This document shows positions 47,388 to 56,701 of a stretch of 64,000 nucleotides of DNA, in pieces (position 1 is the first letter of the stretch; every line of letters begins with the position of its first letter). The DNA lies in assembly GCA_963816315.1 (NCBI GenBank), contig CAWFJZ010000036.1:124001-188000 (forward strand), written 5' to 3'. The translations under genes and the position numbers were made by a program. This stretch comes from CADEEN01 sp963816315. GTDB lineage: Bacteria; Pseudomonadota; Gammaproteobacteria; Burkholderiales; Burkholderiaceae_C. The notes beneath the pieces are model-generated. The model saw only the letters and a program-made list of their open reading frames with translations. It had not been told where the DNA came from and did not search any database.

Positions 47388-48172
47388 GTTTTTGGAATCC
47401 ACTTCGCCGGCCGTTTGCCGAGAAACGCGGCAAAACCTTCTTTGGCTTCGTCGCTGCCGCGCACGCGGCTGATCGTCTGCGCGGTGAGTTCACGCACTTC
47501 GGGCGTGATCGGGCCGACCTCGAGTTGTGCGAACAGTTGCTTGATCTCGCGCTGCGCGTTCGGGCTGCCGGCGAGCAGTTCTTTCACCGTCGCATCGACC
47601 GCGGTGTCGAGCTCGGCGAGCGGCGCGACCTGCTGCACGAGGCCGATGGCCAGCGCTTCTTGCGCGCCGATGCGCGCCGTCGTCAGCGCCAGGCGCTTGG
47701 CGTGGCGCTTGCCGACCGCATTGGTCACGTAAGGCCCGATGACCGCGGGCAGGATGCCGAACTTGGCTTCGCTGACGGAGAAGGTCGCGTTGTCGGCGGC
47801 GATTGCAACGTCGCAGGCGCAAGCCAAGCCCACGCCACCGCCGAGCGCCGCGCCTTGCACGCGCGCGACGGTGGGCTTCGGACAAGACTCGATGCGCGAC
47901 AGCATCGCTGCGAACTTGCGCGCGTCCTGCAGATTCCACTCTTGCGACGCTTCGCTGGCGCGTTGCATCCACTGCAAGTCGGCGCCGGCGCTGAAGTGCT
48001 TGCCGTCGCCCGCGAGCATGATCACGCGCACGTCGGCGTCGTCGATCAGGGCTGCGAACGCCGCATCGAGCTCGACGATCATCGCTTCGTCGAAGGCGTT
48101 GAACACCTCGACGCGCGACATGGTGATCTGTGCGACACCGGGTGAGCGGCGGGTGATCTTCAAGGCCGGCAT
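47384..48172 (-). CDS. Enoyl-CoA hydratase/isomerase
   Basis: A 262-residue crotonase-family enzyme. The oxyanion-hole segments are GKHFSAGADLQWMQR and VQGAALGGGVGLACACD, and AKFGILPAVIGPYV follows. In the box context it would hydrate or isomerise 3,4-dehydroadipyl-CoA or 2,3-dehydroadipyl-CoA to 3-hydroxyadipyl-CoA, the step before the adjacent dehydrogenase. Its sequence also recalls methylglutaconyl-CoA hydratases, so the assignment rests on neighbours. The start overlaps the boxA stop by one base. Confidence 0.9.
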   Translation of the reverse strand: MPALKITRRSPGVAQITMSRVEVFNAFDEAMIVELDAAFAALIDDADVRVIMLAGDGKHFSAGADLQWMQRASEASQEWNLQDARKFAAMLSRIESCPKPTVARVQGAALGGGVGLACACDVAIAADNATFSVSEAKFGILPAVIGPYVTNAVGKRHAKRLALTTARIGAQEALAIGLVQQVAPLAELDTAVDATVKELLAGSPNAQREIKQLFAQLEVGPITPEVRELTAQTISRVRGSDEAKEGFAAFLGKRPAKWIPKT

Positions 48173-49422
48173 CAGTAGGTCTCCAGGTGCAGGCGGCCCT
48201 CTTTCTTCAACGACGCACCGACCGTCTCCCACGACAAGCCGGCGTGCGTGGCCACGTCGCGCAGCGCGAGCACGACGCCTTCTTCCATGCTCTTCAATCC
48301 GCAGACATAGAAATACGTGTTCGCGTCCTTGAGCAATGGCACGAGATCGGCCGCGCGGTCGCGCATCAGGTCCTGCACGTACTTCTTCGGGTGATTCGGC
48401 GTGCGGCTGAACGCGAAGTTGATGTCGATGAAGTCTTTGGGCAAATTCATCAGCGGGCCGAAGTAGGGCAGCTCCTCTTTCGTGCGCGCGCCGAAGAACA
48501 GCATCAGCTTGCCGCCTTCGAACTTGCCGCTCTGGCGCAGGCGCCGCCGCCACTCGGTCATCGCGCGCATCGGCGCGCGAGCCGGTGCCGGTGCAGATCA
48601 TCACGATGTTCGATCGCGGGTGGTTCGGCATCAGGAAGCTCGTTCCGAACGGGCCGATGACCTGCACGCTGTCGCCCACTTGCAGGTCGCACATGTAGTT
48701 GCTGGCCACGCCGCGCACCGGCTTGCCCTGGTGGTCGGCGAGCACACGCTTGATCGTCAGCGACAGGTTGTTGTAGCCCGGCCGCTCGCCGTTGCGCGGG
48801 CTGGCGATCGAGTACTGGCGCGCGTGGTGCGGCTTGCCCTGCGCATCGGTACCCGGCGGGACGATGGCGATGCTCTGGCCTTCGAGCACCGGGAAGGGCA
48901 TCGCGCCGAGATCGAGCACGATGTGGTGCGTTTCGTTTTCGGTGCCGGCTTCGTTGACTTTGAAGTTGCCGACGACGCTGCCGTCGTCGGCCCGGCCTTC
49001 GGGCCGTAAAGGTTGGTGTAGGCATGCGCGGCCGACCACGGCGGCACCGTGGCGCCGAACTGCGCGCTGTTGAACGGCTCCTCGCCGCTGGCCGCGGCTT
49101 GCAGCGGCGGCGTGCTCGGGTGCTCGGCGGCCACGGCGCCCTCGAACTCCTTCTCGACCGGCAGCTCATCCCACGTCAGTTGCTCATCGACGCTGTAGGC
49201 CTCGGCCGTCAGCACCGTACGCCAGTTGTCGATCGAGCCGGTCGGGCAGGGCGAAATGCAGTCCATGCAGAAGTTGCACTTGCTCGCATCGACGACGTAG
49301 TTGCGCGAGTCGTGCGTGATCGCCTTGACCGGACAGATCGCTTCGCAGGTGTTGCAGCGAATGCAGATCTCGGGGTCGATCAGGTGCTGCTTCAGCACCT
49401 GGATTTCGGCGGGCGCGTTCAT
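48172..49422 (-). CDS. boxA: Benzoyl-CoA 2,3-epoxidase reductase subunit BoxA (two indels)
   Basis: The NADPH-dependent reductase of the BoxAB epoxidase. Two 4Fe-4S motifs occupy the N-terminus (CIRCNTCEAICPVKA and CNFCMDCISPCPTG). An FNR-like FAD/NADP domain follows (RQYSIASPRNGERPGYNNL, VMICTGTGSAPMRAMTEW). The frame breaks twice: a missing C near 48,993 (between NLYGPKA and ADDGSVVGNFKVNE) and an extra base near 48,586. The changes cancel, giving 416 residues, the normal size. It lies 1 bp after the boxB stop. Confidence 0.92.
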
Positions 49423-49423
49423 G

Positions 49424-50854
49424 TCAGCCGAACCGCACGTACTCGAAATCGACCGGCTGCCGGTTGATGCCCATCACCGGCGGCGCGATCCAGTTGGCGA
49501 ACTTGCCCGGCTCGACCACGCGCCCCATCAGGCTGGCGACGAACGCGCGGTCTTCGCCGCTCGGCAGCCATTCGTTCTTCTTCGCATTCCATTCCGCTTC
49601 GCTGACCACACGGCCGTCCGGCGACACCTTGGCCCCCGCCAGCGCGCCGATGTTGCGATGGAACGCCTTGTGCGGCACGGTCAGCTTGAACGGGATGCCG
49701 GCCTTGTCGATGACCTTGTTCCAACGCTCCACGCCGGCCACGCTGTCCTTGATGTAGTCGTCGCGCAGCACTTCGTTGAGCGCATTGAGCATCGGCACCT
49801 CTTTCTCCAAGAGCTTGCCGTTCTCGACATGCAGCACCTTGTAGGTCTGCCCTTTGAGCACATGGTCATCGACGCGCTTGCCTTCTTCGTAGCGGCCCTT
49901 CAGGCCCGTCGAATAGAACGTCGCGGCATTGCTCGACTCGTCGGCGCCGAACAGATCGACGGTGACGCTGAAGTGGAAGTTCAGATAACGCTGGATCGTC
50001 GGCAGGTCGATCACGCCGGCGGCGCGCAGCTTTTTCGCATCGTCGGTCTTCATCTCGTTCATCGCCGCGCAGGTGCGGGCGATGACGCGCGAGACGCCGC
50101 TCTCGCCGACGAACATGTGGTGCGCTTCTTCGGTCAGCATGAACTTGGTCGTGCGCGCCAGCGGGTCGAACGCGCTCTCGGCCAACGCGCACAACTGGAA
50201 CTTGCCGTCGCGGTCGGTGAAGTAGGTGAACATGAAGAACGACAGCCAATCCGGCGTCTGCTCGTTGAAGGCTTGCAGGATGCGCGGGTTGTCTTCCTGG
50301 CCGCTGCGGCGCTGCAACAGCGCGTCGGCTTCTTCGCGGCCATCGCGGCCGAAATGCTTCTGCAGCAGATAGACCATCGCCCACAGGTGGCGGCCTTCTT
50401 CGACGTTGATCTGGAACAGGTTGCGCAGGTCGTACATGCTCGGCGCGGTGGCGCCGAGATGGCGCTGCTGCTCGACCGACGCCGGCTCGGTGTCGCCCTG
50501 CGTGACGATGATGCGGCGCAGGTTGGCGCGGTACTCGCCGGGCACGTCTTGCCAAGCCTTCTCGCCTTTGTGGTCGCCGAAATGGATCTTGCGATCGGCC
50601 TCGCCGGGGTTCAAGAAGATGCCCCAGCGGTAGTCGCGCATCTTGACGTGGCCGAACTGCGCCCAGCCCTGCGGATCGACGCTGACGGCGGTGCGCAGAT
50701 AAACCTCGGCATCGGTCGTGCCGTCGGGGCCCATGTCGTCCCACCAATTGATGAAGTCGGGTTGCCAGCTCTCCAGCGCGCGCTGCAGCGTGCGGTCTTC
50801 GGAGAGGTTGACGTTGTTGGGGATTTTTTCGCTGTAGTTGATGCCGGTGCTCAT
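49424..50854 (-). CDS. boxB: Benzoyl-CoA 2,3-epoxidase oxygenase subunit BoxB
   Basis: A 476-residue class I di-iron oxygenase that converts benzoyl-CoA to the 2,3-epoxide using O2. Iron ligands are visible in NVEEGRHLWAM and LTEEAHHMFVGE. The family start SEKIPNNVNLSEDRTLQRAL and the segments DFINWWDDMGPDG and MGINRQPVDFEYVRFG are diagnostic. ATG 50854 gives the normal BoxB N-terminus. The frame is intact. Confidence 0.97.
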   Translation of the reverse strand: MSTGINYSEKIPNNVNLSEDRTLQRALESWQPDFINWWDDMGPDGTTDAEVYLRTAVSVDPQGWAQFGHVKMRDYRWGIFLNPGEADRKIHFGDHKGEKAWQDVPGEYRANLRRIIVTQGDTEPASVEQQRHLGATAPSMYDLRNLFQINVEEGRHLWAMVYLLQKHFGRDGREEADALLQRRSGQEDNPRILQAFNEQTPDWLSFFMFTYFTDRDGKFQLCALAESAFDPLARTTKFMLTEEAHHMFVGESGVSRVIARTCAAMNEMKTDDAKKLRAAGVIDLPTIQRYLNFHFSVTVDLFGADESSNAATFYSTGLKGRYEEGKRVDDHVLKGQTYKVLHVENGKLLEKEVPMLNALNEVLRDDYIKDSVAGVERWNKVIDKAGIPFKLTVPHKAFHRNIGALAGAKVSPDGRVVSEAEWNAKKNEWLPSGEDRAFVASLMGRVVEPGKFANWIAPPVMGINRQPVDFEYVRFG

Positions 50855-50897
50855 GATGGTCTGTACTCCTGGTGGTGTGCTGTGGATGGCTCGATGC

Positions 50898-52562
50898 TCA
50901 GACGCGGTTCCAGTCGAAGGCCGCTTTGTCGCCCTTGCCATAGACCTTCAATGCACCTTTTTCGCCGACGGCGTTGGGCCGTTGGAAGATCCAGTTCTGC
51001 CATGCGGTCAGCCGGCCGAAGACGCGCGTGTGCATGTTTTCCTTGCTGTTGAAGCGCAGGTTGGCTTCCATGCCGGTGAGCGCATCGGGGCTCATCGACA
51101 CGCGCTCTTCGATGGCGATGCGCACTTCGTCGGCCCAGTCGATGTCGTCCGGGTTGGCGGTGACGAGGCCGAGCGCGAAGGCGGCGTCGGCGTCGAGCGC
51201 CTGGCCCTCCTGCAGGCGCACGGCATCGAGCGCGGCTTCTTCGTTGTAGAAGCGCCGGCCGAGGCGGGACTCGCCGGTGGCCATCGGGTAGCGGCCGAAG
51301 TTGGCTTCGACGACGGTGATCTTCGGCGCCTTGGCCTCGTCGTCCGGCAGCGCCAGCATGTAGCTGCGGTCGCAGGCCAGCGCGAGTTCGAGGAACGAAC
51401 CGGCGAAGCACGAGCCCGGCTCGATCAGCGCGAACAGGCTGCGCGACGACAGGTCGAGGCGGCTGAAGGTGCGGCGCAGCAGGCCCACGGTCTCGCGCAC
51501 GAACCAATGCTTGGCATGCTTTTGCAGCACCTCGTCCATTTGCAGCACGGCCTTGGCGTCGCCTTCGGTTTTGATCAGCCAGACGCCGATGTCGAGCTCG
51601 TTGGTGCGCATCGACAGGATCGCGTCTTCGAGTTCACGCGCCAGCGCCAGTGGGTACCAATTCGCACCGGCGGCTTCGATCGCGGCGATGTCGCTCTCCA
51701 CGGCCTTCGTCGGCGCCTTCACGGTGTAGGTCGCAACGCGCTTGGCGCGGTCGATCTCGACGGTGACGTTCGAATAGCGCAGGGCATCGGGTTCGATCGT
51801 GCGTTGCAGCGGCGTCAGCGTGACGGCCTTGCCATTCGCAGGGCGGTCGCTCGTCTCGGCCAGTTGCAGCGCGCGCTCCTGCACTTTGGCCGCGAACGCC
51901 GCCGGCTTGGCCACGGCATCGACCAGCCGCCAATCCACGGCCTTCTGCCCGCGCACGCCTTCGACGCTGGTGCAGAACAGGTCGGCCAGGTCGTGGCGCA
52001 CCTTGCGCTTGTCGGTGACGCGTGTCAGGCCGCCCGTGCCGGGCAACACGCCGAGCAGCGGCACTTCGGGCAGGCTGACGGCGCTCGAGCGGTCATCGAC
52101 GAGGATGATCTCGTCGCAGGCCAGCGCCACTTCATAGCCGCCGCCGGCGCAGGCGCCGTTGACGGCGGCGAGGAATTTCAATCCGCTGTGCTGCGACGAG
52201 TCTTCGAGGCCGTTGCGCGTCTCGTTGGTGAACTTGCAGAAGTTGACCTTCCAGGCGTGGCTCGACACACCGAGCATGAAGATGTTGGCGCCCGAGCAGA
52301 AGACCTTGTCCTTCAGCGACGTCAGCACGACGGTGCGCACTTCCGGGTGCTCGAAGCGGATGCGGTTGACGGCATCGTTCAGCTCGATGTCCACGCCGAG
52401 GTCGTAGCTGTTGAGCTTCAGCTTGTAGCCGGGGCGCAGGCCGGCGTTCTCGTCAAAGTCGGCGCCGATCGTGGCGACGGGGCCTTCGAACTTCAGCTTC
52501 CAGTGCTTGTACTGCGAGGGGTGGGTCTGGTAGTCAACGCGGGGGGCTTGCTGCTCGCTCAT
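50898..52562 (-). CDS. boxC: 2,3-epoxybenzoyl-CoA dihydrolase BoxC
   Basis: A 554-residue enoyl-CoA-hydratase-superfamily enzyme that opens the epoxide ring with two waters, yielding 3,4-dehydroadipyl-CoA semialdehyde and formate. Crotonase-like motifs include KVFCSGANIFMLG, VNGACAGGGYEVALACDEI and LPEVPLLGVLPGTGG. A second related half contains GSCFAGSFLELALACDRSY. The length matches BoxC. It is the first gene of the operon; taggag precedes the ATG, and a BoxR-type operator overlaps its promoter. Confidence 0.97.
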   Translation of the reverse strand: MSEQQAPRVDYQTHPSQYKHWKLKFEGPVATIGADFDENAGLRPGYKLKLNSYDLGVDIELNDAVNRIRFEHPEVRTVVLTSLKDKVFCSGANIFMLGVSSHAWKVNFCKFTNETRNGLEDSSQHSGLKFLAAVNGACAGGGYEVALACDEIILVDDRSSAVSLPEVPLLGVLPGTGGLTRVTDKRKVRHDLADLFCTSVEGVRGQKAVDWRLVDAVAKPAAFAAKVQERALQLAETSDRPANGKAVTLTPLQRTIEPDALRYSNVTVEIDRAKRVATYTVKAPTKAVESDIAAIEAAGANWYPLALARELEDAILSMRTNELDIGVWLIKTEGDAKAVLQMDEVLQKHAKHWFVRETVGLLRRTFSRLDLSSRSLFALIEPGSCFAGSFLELALACDRSYMLALPDDEAKAPKITVVEANFGRYPMATGESRLGRRFYNEEAALDAVRLQEGQALDADAAFALGLVTANPDDIDWADEVRIAIEERVSMSPDALTGMEANLRFNSKENMHTRVFGRLTAWQNWIFQRPNAVGEKGALKVYGKGDKAAFDWNRV

Positions 52563-52611
52563 CAGGGTCTCCTATGTGCAGTAACAGTGCATGTTCCGGG
52601 TGTCGATGAAA

Positions 52612-52644
52612 TGCATGATAGTGCATGCATTCGGGGTCGGTCAA
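52612..52644 (-). promoter_or_regulatory. boxC promoter with BoxR-type operator
   Basis: On the minus strand, TTGACC (52644-52639) and TATCAT (52620-52615) are separated by 18 bp, a good sigma70 pair. TGCA-N6-TGCA (52612-52625) covers the -10 element, and a further TGCA adjoins it (52626-52629). Another pair, TGCA-N7-TGCA, lies nearer boxC (52577-52591). BzdR/BoxR of Azoarcus are known to use TGCA-N6-TGCA sites. Confidence 0.7.
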
Positions 52645-52671
52645 GCAATGGAATGCATTTTTCATGGGTAC

Positions 52672-53622
52672 TTACCCTTGCAGCTCCAGTGCGTCGCGGA
52701 CCAGCTTGCGCAGCATCACGAACGTCTCGTCGAGCGGCTGCGCGCTGGTATCGAGCGTGAAGTCAGCCTTTGAATAAAAAGCGGCGCGGCCGGCGAGGAT
52801 GCCCTTCAGGTCTTGCATCGCCTCCTTGCTCGCCGCCATCGGCCGCAGGTCACCTTGCGCGACGACGCGCTTCATGTGGTCTTCGGGCGTGGCCTGAAGC
52901 CACACCGTCGTGCAATGGGCGAGCAGCTCGTTGAAGGTGGCCGGGTCCGAGACCAGGCCGCCGGGCACGGCGATCACGCACTCGCTGTAGATCTGGATCG
53001 TCTTCTTCGAGCGCGCGCCGCTCGTAGCGGCGGTAGGCGTTCTGGCCATAGAGCGCCTGGATCTCGGCGACGGTGCAGCCGGCGAACTTTTCGATCTCGC
53101 CCGAGAGCTCGATGAAGGGCACATGCAGGTCTTCGGCGAGCAGCTGGCCGAGCGTCGATTTGCCGCCGCCGCGCAGGCCGATCAGCGCAATGCGCGGGCT
53201 GCGCGCGCCGCCGTTCTTGTGCGCCGCGCCGCCCGTGCCGAACAGCTCGCCGAGCGCGATGCGGGCGCGGCGCAGGTCGGGCTCGGCGCGGCCTTCGAGC
53301 AGCTCGCGCAGCATCAGCCACTCGGGCGACGAGGTCGGTGACGTCGCCGGTGAGCTCAGTCAGCGAGACCTGCAAGGCCTGGGCGACTTGCAGCAACACC
53401 AGGATCGACGCGTTGCCGACGCCGTATTCCAGGTTTGCCAAGTGCCGCTCCGAGACATCGGCCGCGATCGACACCGCCTTGCGAGTCATGCCGCGCCTCG
53501 AACGCAGAGCGCGCACTCGCTCACCCAGCGCGACGAGGAACGGGTTCTTGTCTTCGGTGGGCTCGGCGCTGGACGCCGTTGGCGGCGTCGTCCCGGTCCT
53601 GTTTCAGTGTTATCCCTGACAT
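52672..53622 (-). CDS. boxR: BoxR-type repressor: HTH plus shikimate-kinase-like domain (three indels)
   Basis: A regulator of the BzdR/BoxR family: an N-terminal XRE helix-turn-helix (RSRRGMTRKAVSIAADVSER, NLEYGVGNASILVLLQVAQA) and a C-terminal shikimate-kinase-like domain (IALIGLRGGGKSTLGQLLAE, then VPFIELSGEIEKFAG) that in relatives binds benzoyl-CoA. Three extra bases break the frame: in the first 20 codons (about 53,58x), at about 53,336 and near 53,005. Correcting them gives about 315 residues. The ATG at 53622 is the best start; the N-terminal indel makes it less certain. It lies between the two box operons. Confidence 0.88.
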
Positions 53623-53623
53623 A

Positions 53624-53665
53624 TGCAATATAGTGCTTGACACTGCGTGAGCGCACAACTATGGT
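53624..53665 (+). promoter_or_regulatory. Promoter of the DUF4863-bclA-liv operon with BoxR-type site
   Basis: TTGACA (53637-53642) and TATGGT (53660-53665) with a 17-bp spacer form a strong sigma70 promoter. TGCA-N6-TGCT (53624-53637) abuts the -35 element and matches the operator form at the boxC promoter except for the last base. The first gene starts 59 bp after the -10. Confidence 0.65.
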
Positions 53666-53723
53666 TCGTGTAAGCACAATAATTCATCTTTCTGCCAACC
53701 GCAAGGCGAACAGGAGACAAAAC

Positions 53724-54275
53724 ATGACGACACCCGCTGAATTTCAGGGCCAGATCGCCAAACTCACTGCGCAGATCGCCGGCCGCGCGCTGAACGGCGA
53801 TCTCGATGCGTGGTTGAACAGCGAGCACGGCGCGGGCAGCGCGACGTACAAGCAACTCAAGGCCTCGTGCGAGGCCGGCGTGGCAGAAGGCTGGCTGGCG
53901 AATCGCGAAGGCGGCGGCATCAAGTACGGGCGCATCTTCAAGCCGAGCGATGCACTGAATGGCTTCTCGGTCGATGTGGTGGACATGGCGCCGCCGCGCT
54001 GGGCCGCCCCAAGCAAGGCGCAACCCCCTCGGGGGGCCGACGGCGGTACTCCGACGGCGGGGGGCGAACAGGACTACATTGCCGGCCCGCACCACACGCA
54101 CCCGAACGGCGAGATCGACCTGATCATGCCGATAGAGGGCGACGCGCAATTCGACGGCCGCGCAGCGGGCTGGTGCGTCTATCCGGCCGGCAGCGCGCAC
54201 CGGCCGACGGTCAGCCGGGGGCGGGCCCTCGTGTTGTACCTGCTGCCGCAAGGCGCGATCGAATTCACTCGTTGA
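53724..54275 (+). CDS. DUF4863 cupin protein with an in-frame repeat insertion
   Basis: A 183-residue cytoplasmic cupin-type protein. The N-terminal helical part is FQGQIAKLTAQIAGRALNGD, and the metal-binding half is GPHHTHPNGEIDLIMPIEGD with YPAGSAHRPTVSRGR. DUF4863 includes the PnbB 4-hydroxylaminobenzoate lyase, but its role in box clusters is unknown to me. Between VVDMA and DYIAGPHH about 20 residues (AAPSKAQPPRGADGGTPTAG) are encoded by a palindromic repeat and are absent from the expected family pattern. ATG 53724 follows caggag. First gene of the benzoate-uptake operon. Confidence 0.8.
   Translation: MTTPAEFQGQIAKLTAQIAGRALNGDLDAWLNSEHGAGSATYKQLKASCEAGVAEGWLANREGGGIKYGRIFKPSDALNGFSVDVVDMAPPRWAAPSKAQPPRGADGGTPTAGGEQDYIAGPHHTHPNGEIDLIMPIEGDAQFDGRAAGWCVYPAGSAHRPTVSRGRALVLYLLPQGAIEFTR
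54006..54068 (+). repeat. Palindromic repeat inside the DUF4863 gene
   Basis: CCCCCTCGGGGGGCC, followed by a GACGGCGG/CCGACGGC pair and a G-run, has the look of the intergenic C-run/G-run elements of this window (compare 8729, 14744, 25290). Here its length keeps the reading frame open and it is translated. Confidence 0.7.
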
Positions 54276-54287
54276 GAAAGATCCGAC

Positions 54288-55865
54288 ATGAGCACCAACG
54301 TCCAAGCCCCGGCCGAGCGCTTCAACTTCGCGCAGCATCTGCTGGCGTTGAACGCCGAGCGCCCGAACAAGACGGCCTTCATCGACGACCACGGCAGCCT
54401 CACCTATGCGGCATTGGCCGATCGCGTGCGCCGCGTCGCCGCCGGCCTGCGCGCGCTCGGCCTGCGCCGCGAAGAGCGCGTGCTGCTGCTGATGCAGGAC
54501 GGCGCCGACTGGCCGGTGAGTTTTCTCGGCGCGATGTATGCCGGCCTCGTGCCGGTGGCGGTGAACACGCTGCTCACGGCGGACGATTACGCCTACATGC
54601 TCGAGAACTCGCGCGCGCAGGCGGCGCTGGTCTCGGGTGCGCTGTTGCCGGCGCTCTCCGCGGCGATGGTGAAGTCCGAGCACGAGGTCCAGAAGGTCAT
54701 TGTCTCGCACCCGATCGCGCCGCTGCACGACAGCGAAGCCGACTTCGAAACCTTCATCCAACATGCCGAGCCGACGGCCCAACCTGCTGCAACCAGCGCC
54801 GACGATCCCGGCTTCTGGCTCTACTCCTCCGGCTCCACCGGCCGCCCCAAGGGCACCGTGCACTCGCACGCCAACCCGTACTGGACAGCAGAGCTCTACG
54901 GCAAGCGCCTCTTGCGCATCACCGAGCAGGACATCTGCTTCTCCGCCGCGAAACTGTTCTTCGCCTACGGCCTCGGCAATGCGCTGACGTTCCCGATGAG
55001 CGTCGGCGCGACGACGCTGCTCATGGCCGAGCGGCCGACGCCCGACGCCACGTTTTCACGCTGGCTCGGCAAGGTCGGCGGCGTCAAACCCACGGTCTTC
55101 TTCGGCGCACCCACAGGCTTTGCCGGCATGCTCGCGCACCCCGCGTTGCCGAAGAAGGGCGATGTCGCCTTGCGCATGGCCTCATCGGCCGGCGAAGCGC
55201 TGCCGGCCGACATCGGCGAGCGCTTCACCCAACACTTCGGCGTCGAGATCGTCGACGGCATCGGCTCGACCGAGATGCTGCACATCTTCTTGTCGAACAA
55301 GCCCGGCGATGTGCGCTACGGCACCACCGGCTGGCCGGTGCCGGGCTACGACGTCGAGCTGCGCGGTGAAGACGGCGGGCCGGTGGCCGATGGCGAGCCG
55401 GGTGACCTCTACATCCACGGCCCATCGGCGGCGATGATGTACTGGGGCAACCGCGCGAAAACGCGCGACACCTTCCAGGGCGGCTGGACCAAGAGCGGCG
55501 ACAAGTACGTGAAGAATGCCGACGGCACCTACACCTACAGCGGCCGCAGCGACGACATGTTGAAAGTCAGCGGCATCTACGTCTCGCCGTTCGAAGTTGA
55601 AGCGACGCTGGTGCAGCACCCGGCGGTGCTCGAAGCCGCGGTGATCGGCAAGGAAGATGCGGAAGGCTTGACCAAGACCAAGGCTTTCGTCGTCTTGAAG
55701 GCCGGCGCCTCGGTGAGCGAAGAGACGTTGAAGGCTTTCGTCAAGGAGCGCCTGGCGCCGTACAAGTACCCGCGCTTCATCGAGTTCATCGGCGAGCTGC
55801 CGAAAACGGCGACGGGGAAGATTCAGCGCTTCAAGTTGCGCGACCTCGAGAAGTCGCGCGCATGA
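54288..55865 (+). CDS. bclA: Benzoate-CoA ligase
   Basis: A 525-residue acyl-adenylate-forming enzyme that activates benzoate to benzoyl-CoA. AMP-binding motifs are LYSSGSTGRPKGTVHSHAN, DGIGSTEMLHIFLSNKPGD and YSGRSDDMLKVSGIYVSP, with the catalytic Lys in TATGKIQRFKLRDLE. The N-terminus NFAQHLLALNAERPNKTAFI fits the benzoate-CoA ligase group. It lies 12 bp after the DUF4863 gene, and its stop overlaps the hydrolase start. Confidence 0.95.
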   Translation: MSTNVQAPAERFNFAQHLLALNAERPNKTAFIDDHGSLTYAALADRVRRVAAGLRALGLRREERVLLLMQDGADWPVSFLGAMYAGLVPVAVNTLLTADDYAYMLENSRAQAALVSGALLPALSAAMVKSEHEVQKVIVSHPIAPLHDSEADFETFIQHAEPTAQPAATSADDPGFWLYSSGSTGRPKGTVHSHANPYWTAELYGKRLLRITEQDICFSAAKLFFAYGLGNALTFPMSVGATTLLMAERPTPDATFSRWLGKVGGVKPTVFFGAPTGFAGMLAHPALPKKGDVALRMASSAGEALPADIGERFTQHFGVEIVDGIGSTEMLHIFLSNKPGDVRYGTTGWPVPGYDVELRGEDGGPVADGEPGDLYIHGPSAAMMYWGNRAKTRDTFQGGWTKSGDKYVKNADGTYTYSGRSDDMLKVSGIYVSPFEVEATLVQHPAVLEAAVIGKEDAEGLTKTKAFVVLKAGASVSEETLKAFVKERLAPYKYPRFIEFIGELPKTATGKIQRFKLRDLEKSRA

Positions 55866-56701
55866 ACATGGCCGAGCCGCCCGACCACGCCATTCGGAGG
55901 TGTGAGTTCGCCCACATCGATTGGAACGGACGCAACGTTCGCATCGAGCACCAGTGGATCGCGCCCGAACGCATCACCGCCCCGCTCATCGTCTTCCTCC
56001 ACGAAGGCCTCGGCTCGCTGTCGATGTGGAAAGACTTCCCGCAGCGCCTGTGCGACGCGGCGAATGTGCGCGGCCTCGTCTATTCGCGCCCCGGCTACGG
56101 CCGTTCGACGCCGCGCGCCGCCGAAGAGGCGTGGGACCTGGACTTCATGCACCGGCAGGCGCACGAGGTGCTGCCGGCGTTGCTGCAAGCGCTCAAAGTC
56201 GCCGACAAGCCCTGGCTCTTCGGCCACAGCGACGGCGGCTCGATCGCGCTGCTCTATGCCGCGAAGTTCAGCGCGCAGACCTCCGGCACGATCGTGCTCG
56301 CGCCGCACATCCTGGTCGAAGACCTGTCGGTGCAGAGCATCGCCAAGGCGCGCACCGCCTACCAGCAGACCGACTTGCGCCAGCGCCTGGCCAAGTACCA
56401 CGACGATCCGGACAGCGCGTTCTGGGGCTGGAACAACATCTGGCTGCACCCGCCGTTCAAACAGTGGTCGATCGAACAGGAGATCGCATCGATCACCGGC
56501 CCGCTGTTGGCCGTGCAAGGCATCGACGACGAGTACGGCACGCTGCAGCAAATCCGCGGCATTCGCGAGCGCGTGCCGCACACCGAACTGCTCGAGCTGC
56601 CCGACTGCGGGCACTCGCCGCACAAAGACCAGGCCGCGCCCGTGATCGCCGCAACCGCTTCGTTCATACAACGCCATTCCACCGGAGACAAGACACCATG
56701 A
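55862..56701 (+). CDS. Alpha/beta hydrolase of the box operon
   Basis: A 279-residue serine hydrolase. The nucleophile elbow is LFGHSDGGSIALLY, with an oxyanion segment FLHEGLGSLSMWKDFP and a C-terminal His in DCGHSPHKDQ. Similar hydrolases occur in box clusters, where they may remove dead-end CoA thioesters or act on ring-cleavage intermediates; the substrate is not known here. ATG 55862 overlaps the ligase stop (ATGA), and its stop overlaps livK. Confidence 0.88.
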   Translation: MNMAEPPDHAIRRCEFAHIDWNGRNVRIEHQWIAPERITAPLIVFLHEGLGSLSMWKDFPQRLCDAANVRGLVYSRPGYGRSTPRAAEEAWDLDFMHRQAHEVLPALLQALKVADKPWLFGHSDGGSIALLYAAKFSAQTSGTIVLAPHILVEDLSVQSIAKARTAYQQTDLRQRLAKYHDDPDSAFWGWNNIWLHPPFKQWSIEQEIASITGPLLAVQGIDDEYGTLQQIRGIRERVPHTELLELPDCGHSPHKDQAAPVIAATASFIQRHSTGDKTP

